Of a stretch of DNA of 64,000 nucleotides, positions 55,730-64,000 are shown one piece after another. The notes under the pieces were generated by a model, which was not told the DNA's origin, searched no databases, and saw only the letters and a program-made list of their open reading frames with translations. The first letter of the stretch is position 1. Every line of letters begins with the position of its first letter. The stretch lies in assembly GCF_964340395.1 (NCBI RefSeq), contig NC_135553.1, positions 17,036,501 through 17,100,500 on the forward strand, in the 5' to 3' direction. A program made the translations under genes and the position numbers. This stretch comes from Glandiceps talaboti (lineage: Eukaryota; Hemichordata; Enteropneusta; Spengelidae).

Positions 55730-58025
55730 GAATAATTACATCTACTCCCTCCAGGTATGTGTCATGTCTGTATAGCTGTGGGATATGCCTGTGTACATGT
55801 ACACCTATATATGTGTGTGTTTGTCTGCTTCATGTATGTTTTTAGAGAAAAGAAAACGTATTTTCAAATTATTTATTCCAATATTCTAAAGATGATGTGA
55901 AGACAAGACATGAAAACCAAACAGTTTGTTTGATATATATGTGACTTGCATTGCAATTAGAGTCTAATTGAATTTATATTAAAACAAACTACGAACCAAA
56001 TGAACTGTTAATTCTCTTGAGGGATTCAGTTTTAGAGTGCAAATATCTATATTATGTCTCTGGTACATTGGTAAAATCTATACTAGGTCTGAGGTACATT
56101 GCCAACTCCATGAATATTGTAAATTCAAAACTCGTGTATATTTCATATTTTGTTCTATTATGTCAGCCATAGCCATTTCTTTCCAACATCTATGCTTCAA
56201 CAGGATTGTGAATGTCAAATATTTCTGAGTACATACACAAGTATTAAGAGACACATCATAATTTTGGATAATATCCAATTTTTTTTTTCCAGAGATATAA
56301 AAGCACAGTAATGCGTCGTTACAATGATTTTGTTGCATTGCAAGAAATAATGCTACAAAGATATCCATATCGTCTCATACCAAGACTTCCACCTAAGAAA
56401 ATGTTGGGAGGTAAGTTTTACACATGTTTTCCCCACAAAGTGTCTTCCTACATCCATATAATCCAACTCAGTGCCTTAGTGTAGTTACAGGTATCAGTTT
56501 AGGTGACTGTGATTTCTGTAATATTTTGATTTTACTGTATCATACCATTGCTCACGTGACATCTACTATGGCATGATAGGATTTGACATGACATAATTTA
56601 AAATTACATCACATCACATCACATCAGACACATATCACATCACATACATATCACATCACAACATCACATTATTTCACATAGCATCACATCACATCACATC
56701 ACATCACATCACATCACATCAGACACATCACATCTCATCAAAAATGTCACTTCACAGCCCATCTCATGTCACATTCACTTAAAATTACATCAGATCTCAT
56801 CACATCACACACATATCGCATCACATCACATCACATATCGCCTCACATCACACTACATCACATAAAACATTACTTTACAGACCATCCCATATGTTACACC
56901 AAATAATGTTTTATTACAGTGCGACACTACATCACATTACATTACACTACATCACATCACATCACATCACATCACATCACATCACATCACATATCGCCTC
57001 ACATCACACTACATCACATAAAACATTACTTTACAGACCATCACATATGTTACACCAAATAATGTTTTATTACAGTGCGACACTACATCACATTACATTA
57101 CACTACATCACATCACATCACATTACACCACCTCACATTCTTTACAGACCATCCCATATCGTGTTACATATATTCATTAATATTTCAAATGTTACCATGG
57201 TATCAAAATGTGCATATCTGATCATACACTCATATACTCATAAAACTGATAGCATTCCTTTCAAATTATATTATCACAAAATTTATGCATATCTAATTAG
57301 TAAGATATCTGTGGTGAATATAGTCCCATATATTACACATCATACATGATAGATAGACAAGTCATTAATTCAGATATTGAAATCAATATAAGCTATAAAC
57401 ATTATGATACTGCTGTGTCTTCCAGTACATACTGATCTACGGATAGCCAATAATGATATCACATGATTTGTTTTGACCTTGTGTTATTGGTAGTCATGGT
57501 TACACTTGTCATGCACACGTGTTTTGCATTTTATGGTCAAACTGCAACAACAGTTAAGTTTTTTATTCCCCAATAGTTATTCTTCATTCAGCCAAGGAAA
57601 ATAGAAGTGACCTAAGGGGTGATAGATTCTTGGGGTCTCTAGTATTTTCCGGATGAATGAATTAAGATATTAGGGAGTTTTACAAGCTGCAAAACTGTAA
57701 GTTAGTGGGAGGGGAGAGGGGAAGAGAAACAATAATGATTTTGAAACTGTTTTATTTATATTTAGAGTACGATACCACAGTATCAATAACATAGACATGT
57801 GCTGTCATGTAATGTCATTGAGAGACCAGTATGTAAAGGCCATGTTTTTAGTTCAAATGCATCCAACTTAGGATTGGTAGAGAGCTCTAAATGTCTTAAA
57901 TTGGGATGTGTCCAAATTAACAGGCGAATTTGAATTTAGGTTATCACTATTTGGGGTGGGGGAATGGGGGATTTTTTAACACAACTGAACTTCTTAGGTT
58001 CAGTAGTGGTATAGGCATGGGAAAG

Positions 58026-58068
<43 letters not shown>

Positions 58069-61000
58069 TAGGCAAGTGGATAAACATCCAAAAGGTGAAT
58101 GCAAATATGCCTAGCAACAAGACCATGCCCATAGCAACAGCCAAATGATGGCATACATGGTCATGGTAACGACAGAGTCCAATAGGCAACCAGATAAACA
58201 TAGACAAATAAAAAATGTACAGTTGTGCTACAACGCCATTGGTGCTATTTTCTAATTGTAATGTGAGAAATGATCTTTACTAGTAAAGAGAAACAGATGG
58301 GTGGTATTTAAGAATCAAACGAAAATTGTTTTCTTTGTGTATATTAAACTATCATACAAATGTTGTATTTATAAGATGTCTCCATCATGACAGGTTTAAA
58401 ACTTTGGTTGTTATCATTCTTGTTTGTTTCAGTTGACCGTGAGTTTATTGAAGCAAGGAGAAAGGCGTTACGTAGGTTTTTAACACTAGTGTCCAGACAT
58501 CCTGCAGTATATGATAGTAACATACTCAAATTTTTCTTTACTTTCCAAGGTTCCGTAAGTACAACTGTTCCTTCTTTACTTTGTTAAAGTGTTGCGTTGT
58601 AATGCAGTCTTTCATTTGAATATAGTAAGGGATGATCACACATTGTCGCACAAGCTCAACAAATGAACATCATTCGTTTAGGTCAAAAACCCTCCCCTCC
58701 CCCTTAACGAACTAGTGCGACATCAAACATTTATATATGATGTAAACTATGATGGAAGCTGTAGTGGTCACACCACTACGATTGGTGTAATGTAAAAACA
58801 TGATTGTAAACACATTAAAATAGTACCACAAACCCAGCACCATATCTCAGATTAGAATAAATTTTTATCAACTTATCAACATCTCAGTATTAAATACAAA
58901 AGCTGTTATCATTGAAGGAGTGAAAGTTTTCTGTTGAAATTTGGTTAGAAGTGCCAAAATGAAGTTTTGCAATCGCATTGATGCCAGACCCCCCCCCCCC
59001 CCAAGAAAAACAAACAAACAGAGTTTGCTTACTGAGCTTGTGTGACATTGCCATTGACATTGTGCAATTATCACTAACAGGGATGGCTAGTCCTCTTGGT
59101 GGTTTGTGAAAACTATGAAGGTGAAAAAAAATGGAAATTGCATATCTCATTTTAGATGCAGATTCAGATACTTTTAATATTGCCATATGAATAAAAACAT
59201 CAGAATGTTACTATTCACAAGCACTCCTAAAGTCAAGTCAGACATGTTTTGAACAAATAATTTGTCCTTCTTCAGTGTCTGAATCTGACAGAATGATACA
59301 AATTTAATGATGAAGGTAAAAAAAAAGAGGACAAAAGGATGAACAAAAAAAAACCATAAAAGTGAAAATTAGGTTGCATCCACTGTCATAATTAGGTCTT
59401 TTTAGTACAACACAGTAACACTATATTAAGAATGTCAAAATCACATCAAATTGTCAGCAGACAACATTTTTGGCGCATATTAGTTCCAATTTCAAGAGCT
59501 TTAGTTTCAGGTAGTGAGACACCCTTTCATACAACAAATCAACAGTCTCAGCATAAATCTACACAGAAGTTGTGACAGTAGTCTAAAACCGTTCATTAAA
59601 AAAACAAAATGAAATTATACTAGTCTAGTGTAGGTGTGAAAATTAATTTGAGACATAGCATACTGTATGTTTTACAATATGGTGGTAGTGTTGATGTTAC
59701 CACGACAACTTCATGACCGTCAGTCGGCTGTAGAAGTAATACTGTCTTCAGTGTAAACTCTAAAATCAATTAATCAAGCACATAAAAAACTAGGTGTATG
59801 AATGGAATGTTTGATAATGTCATATACAAGTTCTCTTCTTCCATTTTGATTGAGAACAGATATGTTTTCAACAAATCATTTGTCCTTCAGTGCCTGGATC
59901 TAACAGAATGATACAAATTTAATGATTAAGTCAAAACTGGTGAAATGTATGATTTCAAAATATATCCCATAATGATATGCCAAGTCATTGTAGCTCCAGG
60001 GCTAGTCAAGCTGATTCTTCCATATGTAGCAGATGATGAAAACTGTTCTGAAGGAAAAAAAATTGACAAATGGAAAGCTGATTTTAATGAAACAAGTATT
60101 ACAGCATCGTCATGTAGATTTCATTACCAAGTCTTGACATCAATATGTTCTTACAGTACTAAAGTATATTGTAATACAGTACAATGCCTACTCCATGTTG
60201 GTTTCCATTTAGCTCTGAATTATGATTGCTTTGTGTGATGTATGTTTGTATTATTATATATACCACACCAAGGATACAGTCAGAATTCAGTGTTTTTGTT
60301 AAGGGTAGTAAGCAGGTAAAATCTACCTGAGACCCCCTGTCATTTTACCAGGGTTCCCCTTACCAAAATGTTGGTACAATGTATTGAAAACTACGTGTAT
60401 GCCAGTTTTACCACATATTCCCCCCTTTCTGTTACCAGGGTTACCAAACCTTAGCAAACACATTGAAACTGTGATATGATCATACCTAATCACTTGTGTA
60501 TTTCTGACAACAAACAAGGTCATGATAATATATATAAACAATTTTTGTCAATATCAAATCTTCAAAGAACAGTTTTTAATGTTCCTGTGATATGTAATAT
60601 TCTGATCACAACTTGACATGGAGAATTGTAACTTCCATTTCTTATATTTCTCTCCCAATGTAATCCCCTGAAGGGGTGTATATGAAAGGATTGTCCATCT
60701 GTCAATATGTCTGACTGACCATATTTTTAGCCATGTGTGGCCTTCAAGATGCAACATCAGAATTAAGCTCTGATCCGTTGCCGTAAAAAAAACCACCAAC
60801 TATTTCAAATTCATAGTTGGTTGTATATATTGCAAGGCTATGTATCCAAGGTTGATGTAAGACAACTGTCACTAACCATAGATCCAGTTATAGTTATAGA
60901 TAGATTAGTTATAGATAGTTATAGATGATTATAGTGCTAGGTAGGACTTGGATATAAGTATAGATAACACTATTAACTTAGGTAGCCAAGATTAACCAGT

Positions 61001-63561
61001 TAAAGAGGCCATATGGATGAGGATTAGATATTTATTTTGAATTTTGAATTTATTAAACAATTTTATCATGGCTTCCTACTTGAATAATCAATACGAAACA
61101 ATATATGCCAAGTCCTTGTTTGTAACTCAATATATAGCAAAAGATTAATAAATGTGTAAAATGTTTGTTATTGTGTGTATGAAAAATTAATTAAGTTCGA
61201 TTTCACAATTATTGTTGTTGTTAATTCAGTGTTTATTTTCTGTAAGGCTTAGAGTGATGGATCATATTTCAGCTGATTTCTAAATAACGGAATGTACACT
61301 ACTTTATCAAAAAATAATGTGTTTTCATCTCACAGGATATGCAACATAAAATTAAAGAAATGTTCCGAGGTATACCAGATGAATTTATGACATCTCACCT
61401 TGCAGCTCAAGCGAAGGTAAGCAAAGTATAGATACATGTACCATTTTATCTCATGTCTGTGTATGTTTATCATCAAAATCTCTTTGGCAAGTATCCATGT
61501 TGGTTTCATGTCATACGTTGATGTAGGAAGTCATGTTATTCTCATTATTTTCCAAACTGTCAGTCTGAGGCAATTAACCCCTTCAATACTGAAAACATTC
61601 CCGCCAAAATTGTTTGGACAAAATTCTTGTTTTATGTAAGTTTTTGGCATATATCAACTTCATTTTAGACTGGAATTAAAGAATTGTTACTTCCAAATAA
61701 AGTAATATTATTGTAATTATGAAAATATTCATATAAATTGGGTCCCCATATTATTTAAAACTCGTCTCTAGTCATGAAAGGGTTAACATACCACATAATC
61801 ACACTGAGTTCTTCTTTATGGCCAGACGCTCGACTAGTTCCTAAGAACTATTTTTGTGGCCTTAGCCAGAAATTTGTTTTGTTGTTCTCTCTACATTATC
61901 TATTTTGTGGCTCAGTTGTCTTGTAAATTTTGATATGTTGTACATTTGTAGATAAGTTTAGGGTATTCGGTAAGCCTATAATTTCTGGCAATAAAATTAT
62001 TATTTATTGTGTGTGGATAGTAAAATAATCTGTTGATGCTTGGTTTGATTTAATATATCTATAAGTAGCCCTCTAACCAAATGTAATCGAACTTTGTTAC
62101 TTTTAGTCAGGCACTATCAATTAAATTCTTTGTTTGCCGTCCACGCGTGGGTAGGTTTGTTGGTAGATTTAGAAGAAGAAAAAAAATTTTGTTTGCTCAA
62201 AATTTCCGCATAAAGCTGTATTTTATACTATTGTAAATGGAAAGACCGTTCAAATATCTTCAGATTAACTACACATATTTAAATAGTTGTTTAAGGCAAT
62301 CAAACTTTGGATTTTGACATTTATATTTCACCAGTGTGGTTGATTTGTACATGCAAACAGAAAATTAATGAACAGAAAAGTGAATTTTACATGACATGCT
62401 AGTATTGTGTTTTGTTCTGTGTTTGGTTTTTTTCCCTGTCTGCTTGGAAGGTTTTGGGGGAATTAAGTGACAGCAAACAAAGTATTCAATTGATGTAGCC
62501 TATTTGTTGTTTATTAGCCTGGAATTCAGTCTGGGGATTTTTGTGCTCACTTTTCCCTTACCACGCCTGACATTTCGCTATCACGGTGGTAAATTCAAAC
62601 CTATAATTAGATTGTGATTTCCTGTAGCAATGTTGAATATGGTAATAAAGTTTACATTGTACAGCTCTGAGTTTGGTTCTAATTATGTGCAGCGATGCTA
62701 TTGTTATCATCTAATAGTCAAAAGGATTGAAAACCCAATAATAGCAATCAGCACCTGTTTTGTGACCAATAGTTGCATTAAAGTGGCCATATGGATGAGG
62801 ATTGGATATCTATTTTGGATTTTTAATTTATAAAACAATTTTATCATGGTTTCCTACTTGAAAAATCAATGTGAAACAACATATGCCAAGTCCTTGTTTG
62901 TAACTCAATAAATGCAAAAAGATTACTAAATGTGTAAAATGTTTGTTATTGTACGTACAAAACAAACTTATTACATATTTTTGAGCTTTTGCAATGTATT
63001 GAGTTACAAACAAGGACTTGGCATATGTTGTTTCACATTGATTTTCTAAGTAGGAAGTCATGATAAAATTATTTTATAAAATTAAAAATGAATACCCCAA
63101 CCCTCATCCATATGGCCACTTAAAAGGTCACTACCAAAGTGTCAGGCATGGTAGGAGAAAATCCCCACACCACTGGATTCTGGGCTAGGCGTTTATGGGA
63201 GGAAAAATATCTTATAATTGTACCTTTGTAAGTTGTAGTTCAAAATTGATGTTGTTTAGGTAACCATTTTACTGACTCCTTCTAACTTGCAAAGTGATAG
63301 ATGGATGAAAATGAAGAATATAATACTAACCTAGGTAGCCTCAATTTACCAAACATGGATTACCTGTTTTAAAAGGGAAGCACATACAACACTGACCTAG
63401 GTAGTCTTTATTTACCATACATGGATGGTTGATTTCACAGGAGCTGGTTCCCATGGATACACAGTTACAGTTTGGAAACAGCAAAGAACAAATCCGTTGC
63501 ATGTCAGTTTCTTTTACAAAAATCAAAGACATGGCAGAAAGAATGGCTAGGAGGTCGGCAG
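40753..63561 (+). CDS. SNX8: Sorting nexin 8, first 8 exons (3' end outside window)
   Basis: An endosomal PX-BAR sorting nexin for retrograde transport; yeast Mvp1 is the counterpart. Exons: 40753-40774, 40881-41008, 50729-50861, 52267-52460, 56293-56410, 58433-58554, 61336-61416, 63441-63561. Phases agree; 306 codons plus one base are in the window. Residues about 9-92 form an EH-like region ([40 protein letters not shown]). The PX domain spans about 130-240: [23 protein letters not shown] 167-172 and LPPKKMLG 191-198, [16 protein letters not shown] 200-215; the Arg/Tyr and PPK features suit PI3P binding. BAR helices begin near 240 and continue ([16 protein letters not shown]-like end: [15 protein letters not shown]). 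Intron 2 is 9.7 kb. No stop was reached, so the C-terminus is missing because of the window edge. Confidence 0.95.
43578..43925 (+). mobile_element. TIR element family C, copy 1
   Basis: Begins AAGAATTGTTTCTGGTCAGG and ends with the inverse CTGACCAGAAACAATTCT. About 350 bp. The interior includes AGCCCATGCAGTTTGCAGAT on the minus strand. A second copy in opposite orientation is at 48377-48703. SNX8 intron 2. Confidence 0.82.
44234..44773. mobile_element. 540-bp fold-back element
   Basis: The left end, CCAGGAAATAAAGGCATTTT then TGTAAACTTTGGGT and TCATTTTATGATTTTACATC, is matched by its inverse at the right end (AAAGTTCACAAAAATGCCTT then TATTTCCTGG). A second inner pair, TGCAATGGTTGAACACTGCA and its inverse, shows that most of the element can fold on itself. 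SNX8 intron 2. Confidence 0.8.
45949..46180 (+). repeat. (TGTA)n microsatellite with TG core
   Basis: About 230 bp of TGTATGTA interrupted by (TG)n near 46054-46084, in SNX8 intron 2. It is the same tetramer, inverted, as the arrays at 10631 and 22942. Long Tyr-Val-Cys-Met frames here are products of the repeat. Confidence 0.97.
46945..47365. mobile_element. TIR element with paired poly-C runs
   Basis: Left end GAGTAGGATCTTAGGGGCAA then CATCAAAAG; the right end, inverted, reads GTAGATAAGGGGCGACATCA then AAAG. Each arm goes on to CTTAATTGC and then a run of about 14 C (left, 47023) or C on the same strand again (47284). SNX8 intron 2. Confidence 0.6.
48377..48703 (-). mobile_element. TIR element family C, copy 2
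   Basis: Begins AAGATTTGTTTCTGGTCAGC and ends with the inverse CTTGACCAGAAACAATTCT. It is in reverse orientation to the copy at 43578, 4.8 kb away in the same intron, so the two could pair. Confidence 0.82.
48890..49351 (+). repeat. AT-rich irregular tandem repeat, about seven units
   Basis: Units of roughly 65-83 bp contain CAGATATTGTCT, GACATTTTCTAAAATTT and CTTTTCATAAATTGATATTC. Lengths and bases vary between units. SNX8 intron 2. Confidence 0.8.
49690..50161. mobile_element. TIR element enclosing a 64-bp tandem array
   Basis: The ends are inverted copies: ATACTGTAAACCTTGATATT then TTCACTA at the left, and TAGTGAAAATGTCCAGGTTT then ACAGTAT at the right. Inside are five 64-bp units starting CAGACTGGTA at 49783, 49847, 49911, 49975 and 50039, almost identical. 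Non-autonomous elements with a tandem-repeat core are known in invertebrates. SNX8 intron 2. Confidence 0.82.
51192..51309 (+). repeat. (GTGA)n microsatellite
   Basis: About 115 bp of GTGAGTGA with GGAG variants at both edges, in SNX8 intron 3. Confidence 0.95.
53040..53310 (+). repeat. About 60-bp tandem repeat, four to five units
   Basis: Units carry ATGTAGTGTTGTGTGTCTGA then TACCACATGTCATGTCTGTC and AATTTGTAT. Unit lengths vary. SNX8 intron 4. Confidence 0.8.
53866..54083. mobile_element. Fold-back element family E, copy 3
   Basis: TTATGTTATTCTCCAGTAAT and ATTCATGACCTAAGG-type words, then an inverted arm, GAATGGAGAAAAATATTGGG then GAATAA. SNX8 intron 4. A fourth, partial copy lies at 57521-57676. 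Confidence 0.65.
54911..55177 (-). mobile_element. Dispersed repeat, copy 2 (family with 3271-3573)
   Basis: Inverse orientation to the copy in DGKE intron 4. Shared words, read on the minus strand, are ATTCTGTGTTTCCAATAACA and GGTCAGAATACCCC, with the same order of blocks between. SNX8 intron 4. Confidence 0.6.
55637..55727 (+). repeat. (TG)n dinucleotide array
   Basis: About 45 uninterrupted TG units, in SNX8 intron 4. Long alternating purine-pyrimidine tracts can adopt Z-DNA. Confidence 0.97.
56606..57137 (+). repeat. (ACATC)n satellite with a nested 147-bp duplication
   Basis: Over 500 bp rich in ACATC pentamers. A segment of about 147 bp starting ATATCGCCTCACATCACACT, and containing TTACACCAAATAATGTTTTA, is present twice in tandem (from about 56844 and 56991). 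SNX8 intron 5. Confidence 0.9.
58025..58068 (+). repeat. (GTCT)n microsatellite
   Basis: Eleven GTCT units in SNX8 intron 5. Confidence 0.95.
59250..59940 (+). repeat. Direct repeat of about 65 bp, 610 bp apart
   Basis: AACAAATAATTTGTCCTTCT ... GACAGAATGATACAAATTTA (about 59250-59320) recurs diverged at 59868-59935 with the same order of words. The segment between has no gene. SNX8 intron 6. Confidence 0.65.
60287..60465. mobile_element. TIR element family F, copy 2
   Basis: Starts TCAGTGTTTTTGTTAAGGGT and ends AACCTTAGCAAACACATTG. It matches the copy at 17558 through GGTAAAATCTACC and CCCTTTCTGTTACC blocks. SNX8 intron 6. Confidence 0.72.
61000..61168 (+). mobile_element. Fold-back family B, one-arm copy
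   Basis: Begins TTAAAGAGGCCATATGGATG and runs through GCTTCCTACTTGAATAATCA and ATATGCCAAGTCCTTGTTTG, then stops before the second arm. SNX8 intron 6, about 170 bp before exon 7. Confidence 0.7.
62778..63123. mobile_element. Fold-back family B, complete copy
   Basis: The ends are TTAAAGTGGCCATATGGATG and its inverse CATCCATATGGCCACTTAA, so each ends in TTAA. The 150-bp arms contain ATATGCCAAGTCCTTGTTTG and its inverse. TTAA is the target of piggyBac-type elements, which is a possible but unproven origin. SNX8 intron 7. Confidence 0.8.
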
Positions 63562-63714
63562 GTAGGTTTGGTTCATGTTGTTTGTAAAATTGATGAATAC
63601 ATAGAAGCTTGTCTTGCATTTCATGGTTTGATGAGAACAGTTTTATGGCATCTTTATATGTACATGAAATGCCAGGAGAACTTCAAATTTGTTTTTAAAC
63701 ATGAACTATTATGT

Positions 63715-63873
63715 AAAGAGGCCATACAACTGTTCTTATCAAATGATGTGACTGTATTACAAGTCTCTGTACTTCCAACATGCTGTGCCAAGTGTTATTA
63801 ATCCAATTCAGTTGTTTGCTTTCCCTTTTTAGTAACAGGTTAGTTTGTCCATGGTCTGATGTCGGCAGTTGTA
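63715..63873 (+). mobile_element. Half copy of the TACAACTGCCGA-ended element
   Basis: AGAGGCCATACAACTGTTCT through GTTGTTTGCTTTCCC to GATGTCGGCAGTTGTA matches one arm of 5716-6058. It lies just after SNX8 exon 8, in intron 8. Confidence 0.65.
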
Positions 63874-64000
63874 CATTGAAGTGTACTTTAAAGTACTACC
63901 TAGAGCTTTCTTCTGTTTTGCAAAAACTGTAAAACGTACATTTCTACTCATACATTAATAATGGAGGGAAAGTCAGTCATGTGAAAAACCTTTGGGATTA

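Noticed and set aside
58344-58587. Minus-strand frame opposite SNX8 exon 6
   Set aside because: The plus strand encodes the PX-end sequence [16 protein letters not shown] in correct phase, so the opposite frame is a shadow.

Overview
The window is nuclear DNA of an invertebrate animal. It is AT-rich (very roughly 35% G+C by eye), every gene is split by GT-AG introns, and the gaps and introns are full of microsatellites, minisatellites and short inverted-repeat elements. No operon, rRNA, tRNA or CRISPR array was seen. The species cannot be fixed from this sequence. The proteins are close to vertebrate orthologues, which fits a slowly evolving invertebrate such as a hemichordate, amphioxus, mollusc or annelid (inference).

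Four protein-coding genes could be rebuilt exon by exon, with every splice phase agreeing. (1) Diacylglycerol kinase epsilon (DGKE), minus strand, 980-9343, 9 coding exons, 577 aa. (2) Leucine carboxyl methyltransferase 1 (LCMT1, the PP2A methyltransferase), plus strand, 9668-15635, 9 exons, 316 aa. Its start codon lies 324 bp from that of DGKE, so the two genes share a divergent promoter. (3) IQ-motif protein E (IQCE, a ciliary Hedgehog-pathway scaffold), minus strand, 19704-38904, 22 exons including a 9-nt microexon, 704 aa. (4) Sorting nexin 8 (SNX8), plus strand, 40753 to beyond the window end. Its first 8 exons encode an EH-like region, a complete PX domain and the start of the BAR domain. 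IQCE and SNX8 are divergent neighbours, and as I recall they also lie near each other in the same divergent arrangement on human 7p22.3, so this looks like old synteny.

Layout: 1-979 is downstream of DGKE; 9344-9667 is the shared DGKE/LCMT1 promoter; 15636-19703 separates the convergent LCMT1 and IQCE 3' ends; 38905-40752 is the IQCE/SNX8 divergent gap and holds a decayed LINE reverse-transcriptase fragment. The rest is intron. The four genes have unrelated jobs (lipid signalling, PP2A methylation, ciliary scaffold, endosomal sorting) and do not form a pathway.

The least ordinary signals are: repeated near-identical copies of exon ends inside adjacent introns of LCMT1 and IQCE; a 27-bp array giving four identical 5' splice sites in a row at IQCE exon 16; a 9-nt microexon; a 37-bp palindromic satellite; and at least ten families or single cases of fold-back (MITE-like) elements, several present two to four times in the window. 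I found no evidence of a new multi-gene system.
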